Assembly: GCA_902805985.1 (NCBI GenBank)
Contig: CADCUW010000028.1
Coordinates: 1 to 8,358, forward strand
Length of the DNA: 8,358 nucleotides
Origin: an uncultured Rubrobacteraceae bacterium
GTDB taxonomy: Bacteria > Actinomycetota > Rubrobacteria > Rubrobacterales > Rubrobacteraceae
Direction: 5' to 3'
Shown: positions 1 to 5,943 of the stretch, piece after piece
How the letters are laid out: each line of letters begins with the position of its first letter
Position numbering within the stretch: position 1 is the first letter of the stretch
Position numbers and translations under genes: made by a program
The notes under the pieces: generated by a model
The model's input: the letters and a program-made list of their open reading frames with translations, nothing else
Databases searched by the model: none
What the model was told of the DNA's origin: nothing

Positions 1-605
1 GCCGCCGTGAAGTCTTCCCTGGTCGCGGGCGGCTGGTTGGGGTCGAGACCGGCCTCTTCCATGAGGCCCTTGTTGTAGTAGAAGATCATGGGGTGCATGT
101 CCAGCGGGATGCCGAAACGCTGGTTGTTGTAGATGCCGGCGTTCCACACCACGGGGGCGAAGTCGCTCTCGCGGAGCCCCAAGGCGCTCGCGACGTCGTC
201 GAGCGGGAGGATCACGTTGCGCGCCGCGTTCGTGCCGAGCTGGTCGCTGTGCATGATCGCCAGGTCCGGCCCCTCGCCGCTCTGCACCGCGGACGGGGTC
301 CTCGCGTAGAAGTCCGCCCACTCGATGGTGTTCATCTTGACCGAGATATTGTCGTGCTCGGCCATAAAGTCCTCGACGAGCTGGCTCATGAACGGCCCGT
401 CGCCACCGGTGAACCCGTTCCAGAACGCGAGCTCGACGTTCGGGCCGTCGTACGTCTTCCCGCCACCACCACCGCCGCCCCCCTGCACGGCCGGGTTGTT
501 CTGCGGCCCCCCGCCGCACCCGGCCACGAACAGACCCGCCCCGGCGCCCAATGCCAGGAACTGTTGCCTCGTCAACCTGCGAAGACCCGTTCGCCCCTCG
601 CCCAT
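1..605 (-). CDS. Sugar ABC transporter substrate-binding lipoprotein (family 1), N-terminal part
   Basis: The frame is open from an ATG at 605 to the left edge, giving 201 residues of a protein that continues outside the window. Seen: an N-terminal signal with arginines (RRLTRQQFL, residues 9-17), a hydrophobic stretch and a lipobox ending VAGC with Cys30. A Gly-rich linker (Gly 42-48) follows, then a mature domain with ELAFWNGFTGGDGPF (57-71), GEGPDLAIMHSDQL (109-122) and GIPLDMHPMIFYYNKGLMEEAGL (164-186, here split by eye). These features are typical of extracellular solute-binding protein family 1, which captures sugars or oligosaccharides outside the membrane for an ABC importer. An AAGGAG ribosome binding site at 614-619, 8 nt from the ATG, fixes the start. 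Permease genes are expected to the left of the window. The divergent DeoR gene suggests sugar-responsive control. The exact sugar cannot be read from this fragment. Confidence 0.88.
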   Translation of the reverse strand, partial: MGEGRTGLRRLTRQQFLALGAGAGLFVAGCGGGPQNNPAVQGGGGGGGGKTYDGPNVELAFWNGFTGGDGPFMSQLVEDFMAEHDNISVKMNTIEWADFYARTPSAVQSGEGPDLAIMHSDQLGTNAARNVILPLDDVASALGLRESDFAPVVWNAGIYNNQRFGIPLDMHPMIFYYNKGLMEEAGLDPNQPPATREDFTA

Positions 606-656
606 GCCGCACGCTCCTTCTGTTCCGAGGCCCCTTCCCCAAGAGGCTTTTCGGGC

Positions 657-685
657 AGCCTAACAACGCCTTGAACAAAGATCAA
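657..685 (-). promoter_or_regulatory. Candidate sigma-70-type promoter of the sugar-binding protein gene
   Basis: Read on the minus strand, TTGATC (680-685) is followed after exactly 17 bases by TAGGCT (657-662). The -35 matches TTGACA at four of six positions; the -10 is weak. It would start transcription about 50 bases before the AAGGAG ribosome binding site. It overlaps the left arm of the inverted repeats in this gap, so a repressor bound there could block it. Prediction by eye only. Confidence 0.4.
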
Positions 686-717
686 CGTTCACCAACAGGT
701 ATTCTGTTCGTATCTTT
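677..717. promoter_or_regulatory. Nested inverted repeats, candidate DeoR operator
   Basis: Two inverted repeats lie in the relatively AT-rich gap between the divergent genes. The inner one is AACAG (694-698), five bases, CTGTT (704-708). The outer one is AAAGAT (677-682) with ATCTTT (712-717). Their centres differ by about four bases. DeoR-family regulators commonly bind repeats in the control region next to their own gene. The outer arm touches the predicted -35 of the sugar-binding gene, and the inner repeat overlaps the predicted -35 of deoR, so one bound protein could control both directions. The binding itself is inferred. Confidence 0.4.
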
Positions 718-730
718 TCTACGTTATAGT
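702..730 (+). promoter_or_regulatory. Candidate promoter of the deoR-type gene
   Basis: TATAGT (725-730) is a one-mismatch match to the TATAAT -10 box. A weak -35 (TTCTGT, 702-707) stands 17 bases upstream. Transcription would begin near 737, about 10 bases before the GGGAGGT ribosome binding site (748-754), leaving a very short leader. The weak -35 lies within the right half of the inverted repeats, which fits autoregulation. Confidence 0.4.
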
Positions 731-759
731 GAGGCCTGACACGCTGAGGGAGGTCCCTG

Positions 760-1527
760 GTGCTGGCGGAGCAGAGGCGACGGGCAATATTGGACGAACT
801 CGAGACGGCAGGCGGCGTCTCCGTCTCTGCGCTCTCCGAGCGGCTACGGGTCTCGGACATGACGGTCAGGCGGGACCTCGAGGAGCTGTCCGCGCGCAAC
901 CTGCTTCGGAAGGTCCACGGGGGCGCGGTGCCCATCCCGAAGACCGCCTCGGAGCCGCACTTCGTCCAGAAGCGGGCGCTCAACCGCCCGGAGAAGGAGG
1001 CCATAGCACGGGCGGCGGCGGGGCTGGCCGGGGACGGCGACACCGTGGCCTTCAGCGCGGGCACGACGACCTGGCACGTGGCCGAGGCGCTGGGCCGGGG
1101 GCACAAGGACCTGACGTTCGTCACCAACTCGACCAACATCGCGCTCACGCTTCAGGAGGCGGGGTGGGAGAGGATCCTGCTCTCCGGCGGCTCCTTTCGC
1201 ACACCCTCAGATGCCCTCGTGGGTCCCTTCGCCGACCGGACGCTAAGGACGCTCAACGCGGACGTGCTCTTCCTGGGGGTTCACGGGGTCCACCCGGACG
1301 CGGGGCTAACCACCCCGAACACCGCCGAGGCCGAGACGGACCGTTGCCTCGTCGAGGCGGCCCAGAGGGTCGTGGTCGTCGCCGACCACAGCAAGCTCGG
1401 CGTGGTGGCGCTCGCCAAGATCGTCCCTCTCGACAGGGTGGACGTCCTCGTCACCGACGGGGGGGCGCAGCCGGCGGTGCTGCGCGAGATGGAGCTTGCC
1501 GGCGTCCGCGTGGTCGTCGCCGACTAG
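760..1527 (+). CDS. DeoR/GlpR-family transcriptional regulator of sugar metabolism
   Basis: A 255-residue protein of full family length, starting with GTG at 760 behind GGGAGGT (748-754) with a 5-nt spacer. Residues 1-56 form the N-terminal DeoR winged helix-turn-helix: RRAILDELETAGGVSVSAL, then RLRVSDMTVRRDLEEL, then LLRKVHGGA. The rest is the DeoR C-terminal sensor domain, an ISOCOT/ribose-5-phosphate isomerase-like fold that in this family binds phosphorylated sugars. Its marks are the loop SAGTTTWHVAEAL (99-111), LSGGSFR (141-147), HPDAGLTTPN (178-187) and VVVADHSKLG (205-214). Known members are mostly repressors relieved by a sugar phosphate. Placed divergently from a sugar-binding protein and convergent with a GH2 glycosidase, it most likely controls uptake and breakdown of one carbohydrate. 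The ligand is unknown. Confidence 0.93.
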   Translation: MLAEQRRRAILDELETAGGVSVSALSERLRVSDMTVRRDLEELSARNLLRKVHGGAVPIPKTASEPHFVQKRALNRPEKEAIARAAAGLAGDGDTVAFSAGTTTWHVAEALGRGHKDLTFVTNSTNIALTLQEAGWERILLSGGSFRTPSDALVGPFADRTLRTLNADVLFLGVHGVHPDAGLTTPNTAEAETDRCLVEAAQRVVVVADHSKLGVVALAKIVPLDRVDVLVTDGGAQPAVLREMELAGVRVVVAD

Positions 1528-1575
1528 GCCCAGCGGGCGTGGTCCTCTGGTTTCGTCCTTTCTCGGGCGCGGAGG

Positions 1576-1633
1576 GTTTCAATCCCGCCTCTACGAGGGA
1601 TGGTGGGTGGGACGGGTTCAATTGTGAGGGATG
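1576..1633. repeat. CRISPR-repeat-like element, one fuller and one degenerate copy
   Basis: In the gap between two convergent genes, a unit at 1576-1613 begins GTTTCAATCCC and ends GGGAC, 38 bases long. It has a partial internal palindrome: ATCCC (1582-1586) can pair with GGGAT (1597-1601), or CCTC (1588-1591) with GAGG (1595-1598). On the minus strand it ends GGGATTGAAAC, the usual 3' end of many type I and III CRISPR repeats. A second, shorter copy follows with GTTCAAT (1616-1622) and GAGGGATG (1626-1633; also at 1595-1602 in the first). No spacers of regular length, no leader and no cas gene are visible, so this is not an array. It could be a remnant, an isolated repeat or chance resemblance. 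Confidence 0.35.
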
Positions 1634-1676
1634 ACGAGGCCACGGGCGGCGTGTTCCGGTGTTCGGACTTCCGGCA

Positions 1677-3470
1677 CTAGGGTCTATCCTTCGCGGTAAT
1701 GGCGCGGATCTTTTCGAGGTCTGCCTTGGGCTTGCGGTCGTAGGTGAGGAGGCCGTTGACCTCCTGCTCGATGTCCGTAAGCTGCGTGTAGCAGAAGCCC
1801 CGCACGGGGTCGCACGCGAGTAGGGCGTCGATCATGGCCTCGTAGCGCTCCAGAAACGCCCCGGCGTCGGTGACGGTGCTGTATCCCCAGCCCCCCTCCT
1901 CCCCGGCGAAGGCGATGCCGCCGAACTCCGTGAGGAGGATGGGCTCCCCGCGGTAGCCATAGCCGGGGGCGTAGATCCGGCGCCCAGCAGGCGCGGCGGA
2001 GACTGAGGATTCGGACGTCGCGTAGGTCCGCGCCAGGGCCGCAGCATCACGGTAGTCATGGATGTTGCAGAGGTCGGTCAGGGCGTGCTCCCAGCCGTCG
2101 TTGGAGACGACCGGGCGGGTCCCGTCCAGCGAGCGGGTGAGGTGGTAGAGGGCGAGCAGGTGCTCCCTCTGGGCCGGGTCCGTGCCAAGGTTAGGCACCC
2201 CCCAGCTCTCGTTCATAGGTACCCACGCGACGATCGACGGGTGGTTAAAGTCGCGCCTGACGGCCTCCTGCCACTCTGCGGTGATGCGCCGGACGGAGTC
2301 GTCGGAGTACCGGTAGGAGTTCGCCATCTCGCCCCAGACGAGAAAGCCTAAAGTGTCGGCCCAGTACAGCCAGCGCGGGTCCTCGACCTTCTGGTGCTTG
2401 CGCGCGCCGTTGAAGCCCATCTCCTTCGCGAGCTCTACGTCCCGGCGGAGGTCGTCGTCCGTGGGGGCGGTGAGGATGCCGTCCGGGAAGTAGCCCTGGT
2501 CGAGGACGAGGCGCTGGTACAAGGGGCGGTTGTTGAGGTAGACCCCGCCGCCCCTGGCCTCCACCTTGCGCACGCCGAAGTAGCTCTCTACGGCGTCGAG
2601 CGTCCTGCCGCCGGCGTCCAGCAGCTCCAGGCGGAGGTCGTAGAGGTTCGGTTCCTCGGGGAACCAGAGCTTCGCGGAGGGCCAGCGGGAGAGGTGCGGG
2701 GTGTCGGGGGCCTCGCCGGCCCGGACCAGGGGCAGGCGCCGCCGCACCACGGGGCCCGTAACCGTCACCCGGTCGTCGAGCACCTCGTCCCCATCGAAAG
2801 AAACGACCAGCCGCAGGGTCATGCCCGGCTCGAAGGCCTCGATGTCCGTCTCGACGTCGAGGCTCGCCTCATCGACATCGGGGGTCAGGCGGAGGGAGCC
2901 GACGCGGCGGCGGTTGACCGGCTCGAGCCAGACCGTCTGCCAGATGCCGGTCGTGCGGGTGTAGAAGATCCCCTCCGACCTCTCCTTCCAGTACTGTTTG
3001 CCGCGCGGGATCGTGGCGTCCGTGGACGGGTCCTCGGCCCTGACGACCAGCGCGTTCTCCCCCTCCCGCAGGGCGAAAGTGACGTCCGCGGAGAACGGCG
3101 TGTGCCCGCCCTCGTGCGAGACGGCGTGCGCCCCGTTGACCCACACCGTCGCCCGGTAGTCCACCGCCCCGAAGTGGAGGAGCAGGCGCCCGTCGTCTCC
3201 GGGCGAATACTCGAACGTCCTGGCGTACCAGACGACGTCGTGGAAGTCCGTCTCGCCTATCCCGGAGAGCTTGGCCTGGTAGGAGAAGGGGACGGTTATG
3301 GTTAGGTCGAAAGGGGAGCCCGCCAGGCCGTCGGCGGCGACGTTCTGCCAGCCCTCCGCGCGTCCGGCGTCACCGTCGTCGAAGGCGAAGCGCCACTCGC
3401 CGTTGAGGTTCGTCCAGGCCTCCCGGCGGAACTGCGGGCGCGGGTACTCGGGACGCGGTACGGTGCTCAC
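1677..3470 (-). CDS. Glycoside hydrolase family 2 (beta-galactosidase/beta-glucuronidase type)
   Basis: A 597-residue enzyme predicted to hydrolyse beta-glycosides with retention of configuration. The GTG at 3470 is chosen because GGGGAG lies 7 nt upstream and the family N-terminus (PRPEYPRPQFRREAWTNLNG) begins just after it; the frame stays open further upstream only through repeat and intergenic DNA. Domain order: sugar-binding jelly roll (about 1-185, with VWYARTF at 80-86 and VWVNG at 109-113), Ig-like domain (about 190-300), then TIM barrel. FNHPSIVAWVPMNESWG (408-424) carries the expected acid/base Glu421 in the NE pair, and ILLTEFGG (511-518) carries the expected nucleophile Glu515. 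There is no signal peptide, so it should act in the cytoplasm on imported sugars. It lacks the long C-terminal domain of LacZ. Galactosidase, glucuronidase and other GH2 activities cannot be told apart here. Confidence 0.92.
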   Translation of the reverse strand: MSTVPRPEYPRPQFRREAWTNLNGEWRFAFDDGDAGRAEGWQNVAADGLAGSPFDLTITVPFSYQAKLSGIGETDFHDVVWYARTFEYSPGDDGRLLLHFGAVDYRATVWVNGAHAVSHEGGHTPFSADVTFALREGENALVVRAEDPSTDATIPRGKQYWKERSEGIFYTRTTGIWQTVWLEPVNRRRVGSLRLTPDVDEASLDVETDIEAFEPGMTLRLVVSFDGDEVLDDRVTVTGPVVRRRLPLVRAGEAPDTPHLSRWPSAKLWFPEEPNLYDLRLELLDAGGRTLDAVESYFGVRKVEARGGGVYLNNRPLYQRLVLDQGYFPDGILTAPTDDDLRRDVELAKEMGFNGARKHQKVEDPRWLYWADTLGFLVWGEMANSYRYSDDSVRRITAEWQEAVRRDFNHPSIVAWVPMNESWGVPNLGTDPAQREHLLALYHLTRSLDGTRPVVSNDGWEHALTDLCNIHDYRDAAALARTYATSESSVSAAPAGRRIYAPGYGYRGEPILLTEFGGIAFAGEEGGWGYSTVTDAGAFLERYEAMIDALLACDPVRGFCYTQLTDIEQEVNGLLTYDRKPKADLEKIRAITAKDRP

Positions 3471-3477
3471 GGATGCT

Positions 3478-3483
3478 CTCCCC
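3478..3483 (-). promoter_or_regulatory. Ribosome binding site fixing the GH2 start
   Basis: GGGGAG on the minus strand, 7 nt before the GTG at 3470. It argues against the upstream ATG at 3602, which would place the G-tract and part of the tandem repeat inside the protein. Confidence 0.65.
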
Positions 3484-3513
3484 TTCCACGAAGCGAACGC
3501 TGGGCGTCGGGGC

Positions 3514-3522
3514 AATATAGCA
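3514..3522 (-). promoter_or_regulatory. Extended -10 promoter of the GH2 gene
   Basis: On the minus strand the sequence TGCTATATT is an extended -10 (TGN plus TATATT, one mismatch to TATAAT). Transcription would start near 3507, giving a leader of about 37 nt that contains the GGGGAG ribosome binding site. No recognisable -35 stands 16-18 bases upstream; that space is occupied by a C9 run. An extended -10 can work without a good -35. Confidence 0.5.
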
Positions 3523-3525
3523 GGC

Positions 3526-3534
3526 GGGGGGGGG
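3526..3534. repeat. Nine-base G/C homopolymer behind the GH2 -10 box
   Basis: Nine consecutive G on the plus strand (C9 on the transcribed strand's sense) lie between the predicted -10 and where a -35 would sit. Runs of this length are prone to slippage, which would change promoter spacing. Confidence 0.8.
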
Positions 3535-3570
3535 CCGGGATGGTCGGGGCGAGCCTTTGCGTGTCCGCGC

Positions 3571-3617
3571 CGGCACGGGCTGCCGGCACGGGCTGCCGGC
3601 ACGGGCTGCCGGCACGG
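3571..3617. repeat. 13-bp tandem repeat forming overlapping GC hairpins
   Basis: Three exact copies of CGGCACGGGCTGC (3571-3583, 3584-3596, 3597-3609) plus an 8-base partial copy. Across each unit boundary CCGGCA, five loop bases, TGCCGG form a 6-bp stem (3570-3586, 3583-3599, 3596-3612), and neighbouring hairpins share their CCGG ends. The element starts about 22 bases after the stop of the exporter gene, on its 3' side, and lies upstream of the GH2 promoter. It could stall or terminate transcription from the exporter, protect its mRNA end or simply be an unstable repeat. There is no T-tract for a standard intrinsic terminator. Confidence 0.9.
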
Positions 3618-3639
3618 ATCGGGATCGATGGCGGTCGTG

Positions 3640-5121
3640 TCAGTGGGCGGCGGGGTCCTTGGGTTGCGCGGCCCTGTCGCCTGGCGGTGCGAACTTGAGA
3701 AGGGTGGCCGCGATCAGGACGCCCACGAGGACGCACACGGCGCCCGCGAGGAAGGCGGCATGGTACCCGGAGTTGAGGGCGGCGACGGCGTCGGGGTTGG
3801 GCCCGGCGAGGACCGCGGTGTAGGCGGCCACGGCGGCGAGCGCCGCGAGGCCCAATGCGCCGCCCATCTGCTGGGAGGTGTTGACCAGGCCAGAGGCGAG
3901 GCCCGCCTCGTTCTCGGGGACGCCGGTGGTGGAGGCCAGGATCACGGCCATGAACGCGAACGCCGCCCCGACGCCCAAGATCAGCATCCCAGGCAAGACG
4001 TCCAAGAGGAAACTTCCCCCGACCGGCGCCCGCGCAAAGAGCAGGAGGCCGAAGGCCATCATGCTCAGCCCACCCAGTATCGTCGGCTTCATGCCGAAGC
4101 GGTTGACGGCCCAAGCGGAGGGACCCTGGGAGATCGCCCCAAGCGCGATGGTCGCCGGCAGGTATGCCAGGCCGGTGGCGAGGGAGTCGTAGCCGAGCAC
4201 CCTCTGGAGGTAGAGGGCGCTGAAGAAGAACCATCCGACCATCCCGACGACGGCGAGCGCCATGATCACGTTGCTCGCGGCGAGGTTGGGCGAGCGGGCG
4301 AAGACGCCGGGGGGCACGAGCGGCGCCTTGGCGCGCCGCTCGACGGTCAGAAAGCCGACCATTAGCGCCGCGGACCCGAAGAGGAGCAGGACCGTCACGG
4401 CGGGCGGGTTGGTGCCGGCGCCGACGATGGCGTAGACGGCCGCCACGATGGAGGCCGTGACGAGGAAAGCGCCGGGCAGGTCGAAGCCGCCGGAGAGGTC
4501 CGGCTTGGGGTCGGGGTCCAGGAGCGGCCGGCACAGGGCGAAGGCCACTAGGCCGACGGGGATGTTTACGAAGAAGATCCAGGGCCACCCCATCGTCTGC
4601 GTGAGCACGCCGCCCAGGAGGACGCCTATGGAGGCCCCTCCGGAGACTACGAAGCCCCAGATGCCCATAGCCCGCGCCCTCTCTTTGGGATCCTTGAAGG
4701 TAGTGATGATGATGGAGAGGGCCGCGGGGGCGATGATCGCACCCCCCACCCCCTGAAGCGCCCTCGCCGCCACGAGCACCGCCTGGCTCCCCGCGAGCCC
4801 GCACAGCAGCGAGGCGAGGGTGAAGAGGGCGAGGCCCGCGGCGAACACCCGACGCCTGCCGAAGAGGTCGCCGGCCCTGCCGCCGAGTAGCAAAAAGCCG
4901 CCGAAGGTCAGCAGGTACGCGTTGACCACCCACGAGAGCGCCGTCTCCGAGAAGGCCAGCGAGCCCTGTATCGCCGGCAGCGCCACGTTGACGATGGTCC
5001 CGTCCAGCACGATCATGAGCTGCGCCGCGCACACCAGGAGCAGCGCGAGCCACCTCCGGTCCATAGGACGCCGCTTCCGGTTGGCTCTCGGTTCGGGTTC
5101 GATCACGTTTCCCTCGGTCAT
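3640..5121 (-). CDS. MFS transporter, DHA2 (EmrB/QacA) drug:H+ antiporter family
   Basis: A 493-residue, strongly hydrophobic protein of the length and layout of the 14-helix DHA2 group, which exports drugs or other small compounds in exchange for protons across the cytoplasmic membrane. A charged N-terminal tail (1-23) precedes TM1. The DHA2 motif LDGTIVNVALPAIQ is at 39-52 and motif A, GGRAGDLFGRRRVF, at 80-93. In TM5 the antiporter motif C region reads SGGASIGVLLGG (160-171), with Val where the classical motif has Pro. A cytoplasmic Pro/Asp-rich loop (about 198-214) and a polar C-terminal tail are present. The ATG at 5121 has a GAGAGG site 11 nt upstream; an internal ATG at 5064 (residue 20, before DRRWLALLLV) is a possible alternative start. 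No TetR or MarR regulator is adjacent. The substrate is unknown. Confidence 0.93.
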   Translation of the reverse strand: MTEGNVIEPEPRANRKRRPMDRRWLALLLVCAAQLMIVLDGTIVNVALPAIQGSLAFSETALSWVVNAYLLTFGGFLLLGGRAGDLFGRRRVFAAGLALFTLASLLCGLAGSQAVLVAARALQGVGGAIIAPAALSIIITTFKDPKERARAMGIWGFVVSGGASIGVLLGGVLTQTMGWPWIFFVNIPVGLVAFALCRPLLDPDPKPDLSGGFDLPGAFLVTASIVAAVYAIVGAGTNPPAVTVLLLFGSAALMVGFLTVERRAKAPLVPPGVFARSPNLAASNVIMALAVVGMVGWFFFSALYLQRVLGYDSLATGLAYLPATIALGAISQGPSAWAVNRFGMKPTILGGLSMMAFGLLLFARAPVGGSFLLDVLPGMLILGVGAAFAFMAVILASTTGVPENEAGLASGLVNTSQQMGGALGLAALAAVAAYTAVLAGPNPDAVAALNSGYHAAFLAGAVCVLVGVLIAATLLKFAPPGDRAAQPKDPAAH

Positions 5122-5166
5122 AATATGTCCAGCCTCTCTTAGAGCCGTCTCCTGGGCGTCCGTGTA

Positions 5167-5174
5167 GTTATATA
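5167..5174 (-). promoter_or_regulatory. AT-rich -10 candidate upstream of the exporter
   Basis: In the 125-bp gap before the exporter (5122-5246) the minus strand reads TATATAAC, the only AT-rich patch in a GC-rich stretch and 45 bases before the ATG. No good -35 is seen at the usual distance. If real, the exporter has its own promoter rather than depending wholly on the operon upstream. No convincing terminator is seen after the PPOX gene, so read-through remains possible. Confidence 0.3.
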
Positions 5175-5246
5175 GGCCATAGTCGTGGCGCTCCCCTCAC
5201 CCTTTCGGCGGATATTTGGGTGGAGAGCCGGAACCTTCGGGCACGG

Positions 5247-5696
5247 CTACCCCGCCCCGCCGGCGAAGTCGAATGTGAGCCAGCGGTCGGGCCTTACGGT
5301 GAACAGAACGAACTCGGGCGTGGGGTTGCCGAGCTCCGCCTCGACGAAACCCCGCGCCTGCTCCTTGGGCAGGTACCGGCGGGCGACGGCGAGCGCCTGC
5401 TCCTCCGACGGCGGACGGTCCTCCCCGACGACGGTCCCCTCGACGGTGACGTACCTGTACGGGAACTCTTCCTGCTGCACCGTCAGGCTTAGCGCGCCGG
5501 CCCCGCGGACGAGGTCCGCCTTCCGGGACTTCCGGCCCTGGGTCCCCGTGAAGAAGGTGACGTTTCCGCCTGGCTCGTAGGCGTACCAGACCGGGGTGGC
5601 GTGCGGCGGCCGGGCGCCGTCGCGGGCCACGCTCAGCACGGCCACGTGGGGTTCGGCGAGAAACCCCTGGCGCTCCCTCTCCGTCATCGGTCCCAT
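5247..5696 (-). CDS. PPOX-class split-barrel enzyme (FMN- or F420-dependent)
   Basis: A 149-residue protein resembling the pyridoxamine 5'-phosphate oxidase-like family, whose actinobacterial members often use F420 or FMN to reduce small molecules. The N-terminus FLAEPHVAVLSVARDG (12-27) forms the first strands. PHATPVWYAY (31-40) and VTFFTGTQGRKSRKADL (46-62) form the expected cofactor phosphate-binding region with basic residues, and ALSLTVQQEEFPYRYVTVEG (68-87) follows. EFVLFTVRPDRWLTFDF (128-144) is the typical last strand. The ATG at 5696 has AGGAGG 4 nt upstream (5701-5706); the ATG at 5687 would overlap the preceding gene's TGA as ATGA and is the alternative. It is the last gene of the tightly packed group. 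Cofactor and substrate are not decided by the sequence. Confidence 0.85.
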   Translation of the reverse strand: MGPMTERERQGFLAEPHVAVLSVARDGARPPHATPVWYAYEPGGNVTFFTGTQGRKSRKADLVRGAGALSLTVQQEEFPYRYVTVEGTVVGEDRPPSEEQALAVARRYLPKEQARGFVEAELGNPTPEFVLFTVRPDRWLTFDFAGGAG

Positions 5697-5902
5697 GCTT
5701 CCTCCTCGGATAAACGTTCATCTTCCTCACCGCGGGCGAACGACAGGCCGCGCGAGGCGAGGACGCGTCGCAGTTGCCCGAGCGCCTTCGGTCCGACGCC
5801 GTACGGTCCTCCGACCCCAGACCCCCCTAACCCGTCGAGCTCGACTAGCCTCTCCAGGCTCCCGGGTGCGGGCGTCGGCGCGGCCTTCCTCCCGTCAGCC
5901 AT
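5684..5902 (-). CDS. Small helix-hairpin-helix protein (putative DNA-binding)
   Basis: A 72-residue reading frame between the cupin and PPOX genes. The stretch YGVGPKALGQLRRVLASRGLSF matches from memory the C-terminal signature of a group of small bacterial HhH proteins related to the RNA polymerase alpha C-terminal domain, with GVGPKAL as the hairpin. RLVELDGLGG before it looks like the first HhH half. The region before RLVEL seems several residues shorter than in relatives I recall, and the tail is acidic (GEEDERLSEEEAWD). The ATG at 5902 is chosen for its AGGAGG site 6 nt upstream. An ATG at 5947, overlapping the cupin stop as ATGA, would give 87 residues. Its end overlaps the start of the PPOX gene by 13 nt. 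Its role is unknown; a chance open frame is possible but unlikely given the motif and overlaps. Confidence 0.62.
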   Translation of the reverse strand: MADGRKAAPTPAPGSLERLVELDGLGGSGVGGPYGVGPKALGQLRRVLASRGLSFARGEEDERLSEEEAWDR

Positions 5903-5908
5903 GACACC

Positions 5909-5914
5909 CCTCCT
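5909..5914 (-). promoter_or_regulatory. Ribosome binding site fixing the small HhH start
   Basis: AGGAGG on the minus strand, within a longer purine run (5907-5917), 6 nt before the ATG at 5902. It is the strongest site near this frame and favours the 72-residue form over the 87-residue one. Confidence 0.55.
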
Positions 5915-5943
5915 CCCGGCGACGTCCGCCCGGGCGTCCTCCG

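Noticed and set aside
729..1634. Long plus-strand open frame over the deoR gene
   Set aside because: It is Arg/Gly/Ala-rich out-of-frame reading of the DeoR gene, which has full-length conserved domains in its own frame.
1576..1643. A CRISPR array
   Set aside because: There is one fuller and one degenerate repeat-like copy, with no regular spacers, leader or cas genes, so only a repeat-like element is reported.
1655..1667. TCCG-GTGTT-CGGA hairpin as terminator between deoR and GH2
   Set aside because: The stem is only 4 bp and there is no T-tract on either strand.
2394..3305. 303-residue plus-strand open frame opposite the GH2 gene
   Set aside because: It is the antisense of a clearly conserved GH2 gene; such frames arise from high GC at third codon positions.
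3471..3602. Longer GH2 protein starting at an ATG at 3602 (641 residues)
   Set aside because: The extra 44 residues translate repeat and promoter DNA into Pro/Arg/Ala-rich sequence, and the GGGGAG site before the GTG at 3470 gives a better start next to the conserved N-terminus.
3298..5053. Long open frames on both strands over the exporter
   Set aside because: Their translations are Arg/Gly/Ala-rich and have no membrane segments or motifs, while the exporter frame carries all DHA2 motifs.
5184..5246. Terminator after the PPOX gene
   Set aside because: CACCC and GGGTG could pair, but across a 15-base loop and with no T-tract, so it is too weak to call.
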